Shown piece by piece: positions 24,868 to 34,056 of a stretch of DNA of 64,000 nt. The DNA is from Streptomyces goshikiensis (GTDB taxonomy: Bacteria > Actinomycetota > Actinomycetes > Streptomycetales > Streptomycetaceae): assembly GCF_014650555.1 (NCBI RefSeq), contig NZ_BMVE01000010.1, forward strand, positions 124,001-188,000. Reading direction: 5' to 3'. The translations under genes and the position numbers were made by a program. A model generated the notes under the pieces. That model was not told the DNA's origin. It ran no database searches and saw nothing but the letters and a program-made list of their open reading frames with translations. Positions within the stretch are counted from its first letter, which is position 1. Each line of letters begins with the position of its first letter.

Positions 24868-25565
24868 CCGACTTCACCTTCACCTGCACCGGGGTGCGCG
24901 CCGACCCGTACGCCGCCGGCCCGACGCTCGTCTTCCGGCTGCGCGTCACCGCGACCGCCGGAACCCGCGTCCACGCCCTCGCGCTGCGCTGCCAGATCCG
25001 CATCGAACCGGCCCGGCGCGGCTACGGCCCCGGCGAGGCCGCCGCGCTCCACGACCTGTTCGGGGAGCGCTCGCGCTGGGGCACCACCCTCCAGCCCCTC
25101 CAGTTCGCCCAGGTCTCCGTCATGGTCCCCAGCTTCACCGGGGAGATCGAGACCGACGTGCCCGTGCCCTGCTCCTACGACATGGACATCGCGGCCGGCC
25201 GCTACTTCAGCGCCCTGGAGGACGGTGAGGCACCCCTGCTCATGCTGTTCTCCGGCACCGCCTTCACCGGCGCCGGCGGCTTCCACGTCGAACCCGTGCC
25301 CTGGGACCGCGAGGCGTCGTACCGGATGCCCGCCCCGGTGTGGAAGGAGATGATGGAGCAGCACTTCCCCGGCTGCGGCTGGCTCAAGCTGCCCACCGAC
25401 ACCATGGACGAGCTGCTCGCCTTCCGCTCCCGGCACTCGCTCGCCTCCTGGGAGGCGACCGTACGGACCCTCCTGGACGCTGCCGTACCCGCCGAAACCC
25501 CGCGCCCCGGTCCCGGCCGGGCCGGCCCCGTACTGCCGCGTGCCGCCGAGAGGACCGCGCCATGA
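24864..25565 (+). CDS. DUF6084-like hydrogenase-associated protein
   Basis: A 233-residue protein beginning with a beta-sandwich-like pattern (FRLRVTATAGTRVHALALRC, QIRIEPARRGYGPGE). Later motifs are LQPLQFAQVSVMVPSFTGE, SYDMDIAAGRYFSALEDGE and YRMPAPVWKEMMEQHFPGCGW. Only two conserved-looking Cys occur and there is no membrane segment. It belongs to a family (DUF6084, named from memory) found with group 1h hydrogenases. ATGA overlaps on both sides imply stoichiometric production with its neighbours. Function unknown. It may be a structural partner of the 474-residue protein that follows. Confidence 0.75.
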   Translation: MTDFTFTCTGVRADPYAAGPTLVFRLRVTATAGTRVHALALRCQIRIEPARRGYGPGEAAALHDLFGERSRWGTTLQPLQFAQVSVMVPSFTGEIETDVPVPCSYDMDIAAGRYFSALEDGEAPLLMLFSGTAFTGAGGFHVEPVPWDREASYRMPAPVWKEMMEQHFPGCGWLKLPTDTMDELLAFRSRHSLASWEATVRTLLDAAVPAETPRPGPGRAGPVLPRAAERTAP

Positions 25566-26986
25566 CCACCACGTCCTCCCTGCCCACGTCCCGGTTCGAC
25601 GTCGCCCGGCAGGTCGCCGACGCCGTCCTCTTCGAGGGCTACGTCCTCTATCCGTACCGGGCCTCGGCCGCCAAGAACCGGCTGCGCTGGCAGTTCGGCG
25701 TCCTCGTCCCGCCCGCGTGGGCCCCCGCGCACGAGGAGCACTCGTTCCAGCGGACCGAGATCGTGATGGAGCCGCGCGGCGAGGCCACCCTCGCCGTGGA
25801 ACTCCGCTTCCTGCACGCCCGCCGCCGCACCGTCCAAGAGGCGCGCCCGGACGGCTCGTTCGCCGAGGTCGCCGAACTCCAGCTGCCCGACCGGGTACTC
25901 GTCCCCTGGGACGAGGGCGCCGAGGAGCGGATCGACATGACCGTTCCCGTGGCCGAGCTGGAGGCCGGGGAGGTGTCCCTGCCCTTCGCCCGGCCCGCCG
26001 GCGAGGAGACCGAGCCCGTCGTCGACGCCGACGGCCGGGAGATCGGCCGCCTGGTCCGGCGCAGCGAGCGGATCGACGGGGTGCTGCGCCTGCGGGCCGA
26101 GGAACTCGGCGTCCCCTACCGGGCGCTGAAGCTCACGGCCGTCGTGGAGAACACCAGCGCCTGGACCCCGCCGCGGCAGGGCGCCGACCGGGACGCGGCC
26201 CTGCCGCACTCATTGGTCGCGGCCCACCTGCTGCTCGGCCTCAGCGCCGGGTCCTTCCTCTCCATGACCGACCCGCCCGAGTGGGCCAAGGGCGTGGTCG
26301 CCGACTGCGCCAACCGGCACACCTGGCCCGTGCTCGCCGGGGAACCCGGCCGCGCCGACGTGGTGCTCTCCTCCCCGATCATCCTGGAGGACCACCCCGC
26401 CATCGCCCCCGAGAGCATCGGGGCCATGTACGACGCCACCGAGATCGACGAGATCCTCGCCCTGCGCACCGCGGCCCTGACCGACCAGGAGAAGCGCGAG
26501 GCGCGCGGCACGGACGCCCGCGCGGCCGCCGTGATCGACCTCGCGGACACCATGCCCCCCGAGGTGCTCGACCGCCTCCACGGCGCCGTGCGGGCGCTGC
26601 GCGAGATCACCGGACCGGACGCGCCCGCCGACGACCGGATCCCCGAACTCTGGCAGGAGGAAGCGGTGTTCAAACCCGACACCCCCTGGTGGGACCCGGC
26701 GCGCGACGACACCGCGGACCCCGCCCGCGACCGGATCCCGATCGACGGGGTCCTCGTCGGCGTCGGCAGCCGCGTCCTGCTGCGCCCGGGCCTGCGGCGC
26801 ACCGACGCCCAGGACCTCTTCCTCCAGGGCCACACCGCCCTGGTCGAGGCCGTCCTCCACGACGTCGACGGAGGGGTGCACCTCGCCGTCACCGTCGAAG
26901 GCGACCCGGGCGCCGACATCCGCCGCGAACAGGGCCGGTTCCTCTACTTCCAGCCCGACGAGGTCGCCCCCCTGGAGGTCAGGTGA
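25562..26986 (+). CDS. Unassigned hydrogenase-associated protein (474 aa)
   Basis: A 474-residue soluble protein with no cofactor motif I recognise. It starts ARQVADAVLFEGYVLYPYRA, then AAKNRLRWQFGVLVPPAW. The middle contains SFLSMTDPPEWAKGVVADC and HTWPVLAGEPGRADVVLSSP. The C-terminus (GVGSRVLLRPGLRRTDAQD, then LVEAVLHDVDGGVHLAVTVE) has a beta-barrel-like pattern. The conserved order after the DUF6084-like gene and before the protease suggests a dedicated role in assembly of, or electron transfer from, the hydrogenase. It overlaps both neighbours by 4 nt. Real gene with high certainty; function unknown. Confidence 0.85.
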   Translation: MTTTSSLPTSRFDVARQVADAVLFEGYVLYPYRASAAKNRLRWQFGVLVPPAWAPAHEEHSFQRTEIVMEPRGEATLAVELRFLHARRRTVQEARPDGSFAEVAELQLPDRVLVPWDEGAEERIDMTVPVAELEAGEVSLPFARPAGEETEPVVDADGREIGRLVRRSERIDGVLRLRAEELGVPYRALKLTAVVENTSAWTPPRQGADRDAALPHSLVAAHLLLGLSAGSFLSMTDPPEWAKGVVADCANRHTWPVLAGEPGRADVVLSSPIILEDHPAIAPESIGAMYDATEIDEILALRTAALTDQEKREARGTDARAAAVIDLADTMPPEVLDRLHGAVRALREITGPDAPADDRIPELWQEEAVFKPDTPWWDPARDDTADPARDRIPIDGVLVGVGSRVLLRPGLRRTDAQDLFLQGHTALVEAVLHDVDGGVHLAVTVEGDPGADIRREQGRFLYFQPDEVAPLEVR

Positions 26987-27516
26987 ACGGCCGGATCCTG
27001 ATCGCCGGCATCGGCAACGTCTTCCTCGGCGACGACGGCTTCGGCGTCGAGACCGTCCGGTGGCTGACCGGGCCCGACCACCCGCTGCCGGACCACGTCG
27101 AGGTGGTGGACATCGGCGTCCGCGGCGTCCACCTCGCCTACCAGCTCCTCGACGGCTACGACACGCTCGTCCTGGTGGACGCCACCGCCCGCGGCGGCGC
27201 CCCCGGGACGCTGTACCTGATCGAGGCCGCCGAGCCCGGCACCATCGCCCCCGGCAGCCCCGTACTCGACGGACACCACATGTCGCCGGACGCGGTGCTG
27301 GCCCTGCTGGGCACCCTGTGCGCCGGCACCGGCGCCGCCCCGCCCCGGCGCACCTGGGTCATCGGCTGCGAACCCGCCTGCCTGGACGAGGGCATCGGCC
27401 TGAGCGACCCGGTGGCCGCCGCCGTACCGGAGGCCGTACGGATGATCGTGGACCTGGTCCGGGACGAGGCCCGGCGGCCCGTCCCGGAGGACGACCGCAA
27501 CGCCGCCGCCACCTGA
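26983..27516 (+). CDS. Hydrogenase maturation endopeptidase (HybD/HyaD family)
   Basis: A 177-residue nickel-dependent aspartic-type protease that clips the C-terminal peptide of HhyL after nickel insertion. The signature GIGNVFLGDDGFGVETV is at the N-terminus. The metal-binding acidic residue of LVLVDATARGG and the His pair in GHHMSPDAV follow. The C-terminal VIGCEPACLDEGIGLS is also characteristic. It begins with GTG at 26983, overlapping the preceding stop (GTGA). Length is normal for the family. It is the last overlapping gene of the structural operon. Confidence 0.95.
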   Translation: MNGRILIAGIGNVFLGDDGFGVETVRWLTGPDHPLPDHVEVVDIGVRGVHLAYQLLDGYDTLVLVDATARGGAPGTLYLIEAAEPGTIAPGSPVLDGHHMSPDAVLALLGTLCAGTGAAPPRRTWVIGCEPACLDEGIGLSDPVAAAVPEAVRMIVDLVRDEARRPVPEDDRNAAAT

Positions 27517-27534
27517 GGAGAATCGAGAACCCCC

Positions 27535-27639
27535 ATGAAGAAGGCCATCTTCGGCGGCGTGGCCGCCGCCGCGCTCGCCGCCGCACTGACGGTGCTCCTC
27601 CCGGACATCCAGCGCTACCTGCGCATCCGCCGGATGTGA
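27535..27639 (+). CDS. 34-aa single-pass membrane microprotein (DUF6893-like)
   Basis: A 34-residue ORF at ATG 27535, 18 bp after the protease stop, with GAGGAG about 15 nt upstream. It reads a Lys-Lys start, an Ala/Val/Leu-rich hydrophobic helix (residues 5-23) and a basic tail ending in YLRIRRM, a classic single-pass inner-membrane topology. It resembles small proteins I know as DUF6893, which I recall near Streptomyces hydrogenase genes. It could tether or recruit the cytoplasmic hydrogenase to the membrane. No function is established. Confidence 0.7.
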   Translation: MKKAIFGGVAAAALAAALTVLLPDIQRYLRIRRM

Positions 27640-27673
27640 CCCGCGGGCGACGGCGCCGCCGCTCGCACCCCTG

Positions 27674-27708
27674 CGACGCCCCGGCGCCGAATGGCGTACG
27701 GGGCGTCG
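27674..27708 (+). terminator. Hairpin between the hydrogenase operon and the hyp operon
   Basis: A perfect 10-bp stem (27674-27683 with 27699-27708, CGACGCCCCG/CGGGGCGTCG) has a 15-nt loop that itself can pair. It lies 35 nt after the microprotein stop and about 70 nt before hypA. It probably ends the structural operon. A TCTAAT hexamer just downstream (about 27750) could be the hypA -10. Confidence 0.6.
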
Positions 27709-27780
27709 GCGCGTCGGCGTGCCCGAGCGCGCCCCCCGCCTCCGGCCGGTCTAATGAGGCCCGGCAGGACGGAGCCCCGC

Positions 27781-28203
27781 ATGCACGAGATGTCGATCGC
27801 CATGGCCGTGGTGACCCAGGTCGAGGAAGCCGCCCGCAGCGGCGGCGCCACCGCCGTCACCTCGGTCCGGCTCCAGATCGGCGAACTGGCCGGCGTCGTA
27901 CCCGACGCCCTGGCCTTCTGTTTCGAACTGGCCTGCGCCGGAACGGTCCTTGAAGGAGCCGAACTCGTCACGGAACCCGTGGCCGCCCGCGCGCACTGCG
28001 GCGCCTGTACGGACGACTGGGCGGTCGGCATGCCGCCCCGGCTGGTCTGCCCCCGGTGCGGCCGGGCCGCGGAGGTCGAACTCCGCTCCGGGCGCGAGCT
28101 GCAGATCCTCAGCGTGCGCTGGGAGGACGGCCCGGCCCACGTCCCGCCCGCCGCCGCCCACGCGGGGAACCCCGCCCGCGAACCGATCTCCGAGGAGCGC
28201 TGA
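27781..28203 (+). CDS. hypA: HypA, nickel delivery metallochaperone
   Basis: A 140-residue nickel chaperone. The obligatory MHEMS N-terminus provides the His2 nickel ligand. Zinc is held by two pairs, CGAC (residues about 79-82) and CPRC (about 98-101). HypA hands nickel to HhyL together with HypB. The start at ATG 27781 is fixed by the conserved N-terminus. About 25 extra C-terminal residues (Ala/Pro-rich) exceed the usual 113-115. It is the first gene of hypABFCDE, and hypB follows after 3 nt. Confidence 0.96.
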   Translation: MHEMSIAMAVVTQVEEAARSGGATAVTSVRLQIGELAGVVPDALAFCFELACAGTVLEGAELVTEPVAARAHCGACTDDWAVGMPPRLVCPRCGRAAEVELRSGRELQILSVRWEDGPAHVPPAAAHAGNPAREPISEER

Positions 28204-28206
28204 ACC

Positions 28207-29052
28207 ATGTGCCGTGTGGTCGACCTTCAACAGGCGGTCCTCGCCAAGAACGACACGACCGCGCACGCCCTGCGCACCGAACTCACCGCCCGTGGCACCA
28301 CGGTCGTCAACCTCCTGTCCAGCCCGGGCAGCGGCAAGACGGCCCTGCTGGAACTGGAACTCGGCCTGGCGCGGCAGCGGAAGGTGCCGGTCGCCGCCCT
28401 GACGGCCGACCTCGCCACCGAGAACGACGCGGTACGGCTGGCCCGTTCGGGCGTCCCCGTCAAGCAGGTGCTCACCGACGGGCTCTGTCACCTGGAGGCC
28501 GGGATGCTCGGCCGGCACCTGGACGGATGGCTCGCCGACGACACCCGGCTGCTGTTCGTGGAGAACGTCGGCAACCTCGTCTGCCCGGCCTCCTACGACC
28601 TCGGGGAGTCGCTGCGCGTCGTCCTGGCCTCGGTGACGGAGGGCGAGGACAAGCCGCTGAAGTACCCGACCGCCTTCGGGCTGGCCCACCTCGTCGTCGT
28701 GACGAAGACCGACATCGCGGCCGCGGTGGAATTTGACGAGGCCGCCTTCCGCGCGCACGTCCAGCAGGTCAACCCGGGGGTGGAGGTGGTGCTGACCTCG
28801 GCCCGCTCCGGAGCCGGCGTGGGCGAACTGCTGGAGCGGGCGCTGGCCGTGGGCGACGGCGCGGCGGTGCACCAGCCGGTCATGGCGGGGCAGCAGCAGC
28901 ACGGCCACCACCACCACCATCATCATCACCACGACCACGACGGTCACGACGGCCATGACCACGGCGGCCACGGGCACCACGGCCACGACCACCGTGACGG
29001 CCACGGCGCCGGTCACGGCCACACGCACCCCGCCGCGGCGCAGACCCACTGA
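28207..29052 (+). CDS. hypB: HypB GTPase with C-terminal His-rich nickel store
   Basis: A 281-residue SIMIBI GTPase driving nickel insertion. Walker A is LSSPGSGKTALLE near residue 40. The metal site in the G domain is TDGLCHLEAG plus NVGNLVCPASYDLGE. The guanine-recognition motif is VVTKTD. The last 50 residues contain 24 His in runs mixed with Gly and Asp; this nickel-storage segment is usually N-terminal in HypB, but here it is at the C-terminus. The N-terminus (MCRVVDLQQAV) has a single Cys and no CxxCGC-type motif. The stop overlaps hypF's ATG by one base. Confidence 0.97.
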   Translation: MCRVVDLQQAVLAKNDTTAHALRTELTARGTTVVNLLSSPGSGKTALLELELGLARQRKVPVAALTADLATENDAVRLARSGVPVKQVLTDGLCHLEAGMLGRHLDGWLADDTRLLFVENVGNLVCPASYDLGESLRVVLASVTEGEDKPLKYPTAFGLAHLVVVTKTDIAAAVEFDEAAFRAHVQQVNPGVEVVLTSARSGAGVGELLERALAVGDGAAVHQPVMAGQQQHGHHHHHHHHHDHDGHDGHDHGGHGHHGHDHRDGHGAGHGHTHPAAAQTH

Positions 29053-31430
29053 TGGAGGCCGTCCAGCGGCGCCGGGTCACCGTGCGGGGCGTGGTGCAGG
29101 GCGTCGGGTTCCGCCCGTACGTCTACACCCGCGCGACCGGACTCGGGCTCGCCGGGCACGTCACCAACACCCCCGACGGCGTCGTCGCCGAGGTCGAGGG
29201 CGCCCCCGCGGCCGTCTCGGCCTTCTGTGAGCGGCTCGCAGCCGAGGCCCCGCCGCTGGCCGTCGTCGACACCGTCGACCACTGCGAGGTCCCGGTCGCA
29301 GGCGGCGCCGGCTTCACCATCGTCGCCTCCCGGTCCGGCGGCCCGGCCCGCACGCTCGTCTCCCCGGACGTCGCCACCTGCGCCGACTGCCTGGCCGAGC
29401 TGGCCGATCCCGCCGACCGCCGCCACCGGCACCCCTTCATCACCTGCACGCACTGCGGACCCCGCTTCACGATCGTCACCGGGCTGCCCTACGACCGCGC
29501 GCACACCACCATGGCCCGCTTCCCGATGTGCGCCGACTGCGCCCGCGAGTACGCCGACCCCACCGACCGGCGCTTCCACGCCCAGCCGGTGGCCTGCCCC
29601 GCCTGCGGACCCCGGCTGCGCCTCCTCGTCGGCACCCCGCCCCGCGAGACGGCCGGCGCCGACCCGGTCGCCGAGGCGCGCCGGCTGCTGGCCGACGGGG
29701 CGATCCTCGCGGTCAAGGGGCTCGGCGGATACCACCTGGCCTGCGACGCCGCCCACCCCGGGGCCGTCGCCGAACTGCGCCGCCGCAAGGACCGCGGGGC
29801 CAAGCCGTTCGCACTGATGGCCCGCGATCTCACCGACGTCGAAGGCCTCGTCCGCATCGGCCCCGAGGAGCGGGCGCTGCTCACCGGCGGGGTACGGCCC
29901 ATCGTGCTGCTGCGCCGCCGCCCGGACGGCCCCCCGCTGCCCGGGGTCGCCCCCGGCAGCCCCGACCTCGGCGTGATGCTCCCGTACACCCCCGTCCACC
30001 ACCTCCTGCTCGGCCTGGACGGCGATCCGCAGGGCCCGCGACTGCTGGTGATGACCAGCGGCAACCTGTCCGGCGAGCCCATCGTCACCGACGACACCGA
30101 GGCCCTGGACCGGCTCGGCCACCTCGCCGACGCCTGGCTCACCCACGACCGCCCCATCCACGTCCCCTGCGACGACTCCGTGGTGCGCGTCTGCGACGGC
30201 GAACCGCTGACCGTGCGCCGCTCCCGCGGCTACGCCCCGCTGCCCCTCACCCTGCCGTGGCCGGTCCCGCCGGCCCTGGCCACCGGGGGCGACCTGAAGA
30301 ACGCCTTCTGCCTCGGCGAGGGCCGCCAGGCCTGGCTCTCCGCACACATCGGCGACATGGACGACCTGGCCACCCAGTACGCCTTCGAACGGGCCGAGCG
30401 GCAACTGGAGTCCATCACCGGTGTGGCCCCCGCCCTGCTGGCCGCCGACCGGCACCCCGGCTACCGCTCGGGGCGGTGGGCCCGGCGCAACGCCGGCGCC
30501 CGTCCCCTCGTCGAGGTCCAGCACCACCACGCACACATCGCCTCCGCGATGGCCGAACACGGTCTCGACGGCAGCGGCCGGGTGATCGGCTTCGCCTTCG
30601 ACGGCACCGGCTACGGCGACGACGGCGCCGTATGGGGCGGGGAGGTCCTCCTCGCCGACTACACCGGGTACGAGCGGTTCGCGCACCTCGGCTACGTACC
30701 GCTGCCCGGGGGCGACGCCGCCGTACTGCGCCCGTACCGGATGGCCCTGTCCCATCTGCGCGCCGCCGGGATCGCGTGGTCGCCGGACCTGCCCTGCGTG
30801 GCGGCCTGCCCGCCCGACGAACTCCGCGTACTGGGCCGCCAGCTGGACCGGAACCTCAACTGTGTCCGCACCTCCGGCATGGGGCGGCTCTTCGACGCCG
30901 TCTCCTCCCTCGCCGGCATCTGCCAGCTCGTCGGATACGAGGCCCAGGCCGCCGTGGAGCTGGAGGCGGCGGCCCTGTCGGCGGCGCCCGCCGGGGCCGC
31001 CGGCGGCTACGCCTTCGCCCTGGGCGGCGGCTCGGCGCGGGGGGCCGCCGCCCCGGTCACGGCCGACCCGGCGCCCCTCCTCGCCGCGGTCGTGGCCGAC
31101 GTACGCACGGGAACGCCGCCGGCCCTGATCGCCGCGCGCTTCCACACCGCGGTCGCCGCTCTCGTGGCCGCGCTCGCGACCCTGGCCCGCGAACGCCACG
31201 ACCTGCACACCGTCGCCCTCAGCGGCGGAGTCTTCGCCAACACCCTGCTCTCCGCAGCCTGTTCGAGCGCCCTGCGCGAGCGGGGCTTCACCGTCCTGCG
31301 CCACCACCGGATCCCCCCGAACGACGGGGGACTGGCGCTCGGCCAGCTGATGGTGGCCGCGGCGCGCACCACGCCACCCCCACAGCAAGGAGAGGTCCAT
31401 GTGTCTGGCGGTACCCGGCAGAGTGCTTGA
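29052..31430 (+). CDS. hypF: HypF carbamoyltransferase
   Basis: A 792-residue enzyme that turns carbamoyl phosphate into the HypE-bound thiocarbamate precursor of the CN ligands. Domain order: acylphosphatase (residues 7-97, VQGVGFRPYVYTRA), two zinc fingers (CADC...CTHC and CADC...CPAC), a YrdC-like domain (about 195-385), and a Kae1/TobZ-like domain with the HHHAH motif near residue 490. All key residues are present. It overlaps hypB by 1 nt, and its 3' end overlaps hypC by 32 nt, so the last eleven residues are encoded within hypC. Confidence 0.97.
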   Translation: MEAVQRRRVTVRGVVQGVGFRPYVYTRATGLGLAGHVTNTPDGVVAEVEGAPAAVSAFCERLAAEAPPLAVVDTVDHCEVPVAGGAGFTIVASRSGGPARTLVSPDVATCADCLAELADPADRRHRHPFITCTHCGPRFTIVTGLPYDRAHTTMARFPMCADCAREYADPTDRRFHAQPVACPACGPRLRLLVGTPPRETAGADPVAEARRLLADGAILAVKGLGGYHLACDAAHPGAVAELRRRKDRGAKPFALMARDLTDVEGLVRIGPEERALLTGGVRPIVLLRRRPDGPPLPGVAPGSPDLGVMLPYTPVHHLLLGLDGDPQGPRLLVMTSGNLSGEPIVTDDTEALDRLGHLADAWLTHDRPIHVPCDDSVVRVCDGEPLTVRRSRGYAPLPLTLPWPVPPALATGGDLKNAFCLGEGRQAWLSAHIGDMDDLATQYAFERAERQLESITGVAPALLAADRHPGYRSGRWARRNAGARPLVEVQHHHAHIASAMAEHGLDGSGRVIGFAFDGTGYGDDGAVWGGEVLLADYTGYERFAHLGYVPLPGGDAAVLRPYRMALSHLRAAGIAWSPDLPCVAACPPDELRVLGRQLDRNLNCVRTSGMGRLFDAVSSLAGICQLVGYEAQAAVELEAAALSAAPAGAAGGYAFALGGGSARGAAAPVTADPAPLLAAVVADVRTGTPPALIAARFHTAVAALVAALATLARERHDLHTVALSGGVFANTLLSAACSSALRERGFTVLRHHRIPPNDGGLALGQLMVAAARTTPPPQQGEVHVSGGTRQSA

Positions 31431-31787
31431 CATCGGGGAGAAGGACGGCACCCGGATGGCGACCGTCGACTTCGGCGGCGTGGTCAAGGAGGTGTGCCTG
31501 GAGTACCTCCCGGACCTCCAGGTCGGCGAGTACGCCATCGTTCACGTCGGCTTCGCGCTCCAGCGCCTCGACGAGGAGTCCGCCAAGCAGACCCTGGAGC
31601 TCTTCGCGCAGCTCGGCATGCTCCAGGAGGAGTTCGGAGATCCGTGGGAGCAGGCAGCGGCGGCCGGGGGCGAGCCCTGGCCGTTCACGGACGACCCGGC
31701 CGACGGCCCCGCCGGCGGCCTGCCGGCGGAGCCGGTGCTGGAGCCGGGCCGGCAGGAGCAGCAGTCGGAGCGGGAGGCGCGGCAGCC

Positions 31788-31791
<4 letters not shown>
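31399..31791 (+). CDS. hypC: HypC Fe(CN)2CO chaperone with C-terminal extension
   Basis: A 130-residue chaperone starting MCLAVPGRV, whose N-terminal Cys binds the iron during transfer from HypD to HhyL. The OB-fold core (VDFGGVVKEVCLEY, VGEYAIVHVGFALQRLDE) ends near residue 80. The remaining 50 residues are a Pro/Glu/Gln-rich extension not found in typical 75-95-residue HypC proteins. The ATG at 31399 with AAGGAG upstream lies inside the end of hypF. The stop overlaps hypD's GTG (GTGA). Confidence 0.96.
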
Positions 31792-32952
<1,161 letters not shown>

Positions 32953-32960
<8 letters not shown>

Positions 32961-34014
32961 CACCGCACTCGACGTCACGGGCTGGACCTGCCCGGCCCCC
33001 CTGCGCGACCACCCCCGCGTGGTGATGGGCCACGGCGGCGGCGGAGCGCTGTCCGCCGAACTCGTCCGGCACGTCTTCGCCCCCGCCTTCGGCGGCGAGG
33101 TCCTCGCCCAGCTCGGCGACTCCGCCGCCATCACCCTGGGCGGGGCCCGGCTGGCCTTCTCCACCGACTCGTACGTGGTGCGGCCGCTGTTCTTCCCCGG
33201 CGGTGGCATCGGCGACCTCGCGGTCAACGGCACCGTCAACGACCTGGCCATGAGCGGGGCCCGGGCCGCCTACCTGTCCTGCGGGTTCATCCTCGAAGAG
33301 GGCGTCGAGGTCGCCACGGTGGCCCGGGTGGCCGAGGCCATGGGCGCCGCCGCGCGCGCCGCGGGCGTCGAGATCGCGACCGGCGACACCAAGGTCGTGG
33401 AGGCGGGCCACGGGGACGGGGTGTACATCAACACCGCGGGCATCGGCCTCATCCCGCAAGGGGTGGACCTGCGCCCGCAGCGCGTCGTCCCGGGCGACGT
33501 CGTCATCGTCAGCGGCGAGATCGGCCTCCACGGGGTGGCCATCATGAGCGTCCGCGAGGGCCTCGGCTTCGAGGCGGACATCGTGAGCGACTGCGCGCCG
33601 CTGGGCGGCCTCGTCGAGACCATGCTCGCGGTCACCCCCGACCTCCACGTCCTGCGCGACCCCACGCGCGGCGGCCTGGCGGCCGCCCTCAACGAGATCG
33701 CGGCCGCCTCGGACACCGGCGTCGTCATCAGCGAGGGCCGCGTGCCGGTGCCCGAGCCGGTGGCGAACGCCTGCGCCATCCTCGGCCTCGACCCCTTCTA
33801 CGTGGCCAACGAGGGCAAGCTGGTCGCCTTCGTCCCCCGCGAGCACGCCGACGCCGTCCTCGACGCGATGCGCGCCCACCCGCTGGGCCGGCACGCGACC
33901 GTGATCGGCGAGGCGGTCGAGGCGCACCCGGGCCTGGTCGTGGCCCGCACCGGCCTCGGCGGCACCCGGGTCGTCGACCTGCCGATCGGGGAGCAGCTGC
34001 CCCGGATCTGCTGA
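32953..34014 (+). CDS. hypE: HypE carbamoyl dehydratase
   Basis: A 353-residue PurM-fold ATPase that dehydrates the S-carbamoyl group to thiocyanate on its own C-terminal Cys. The N-terminal motif VMGHGGGGALSAELVRHVF and the C-terminal PRIC, whose final Cys carries CN, are both intact. ATP-binding DPTRGGLAAALNEIA is present. TTG at 32953 is the start, with GGAGG about 10 nt upstream. It closes the hyp operon, and the next gene (aldo/keto reductase) starts 42 nt later in the same direction. Confidence 0.97.
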
Positions 34015-34056
34015 CACCGGCGATCGCCCGAGAGCCCGAGCGACAAGGAAGGTCCC

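Noticed and set aside
27691..27780. Longer N-terminus for hypA
   Set aside because: The frame extends upstream, but the HypA N-terminus MHEMS with His2 is required for nickel binding, so the ATG at 27781 is the true start.
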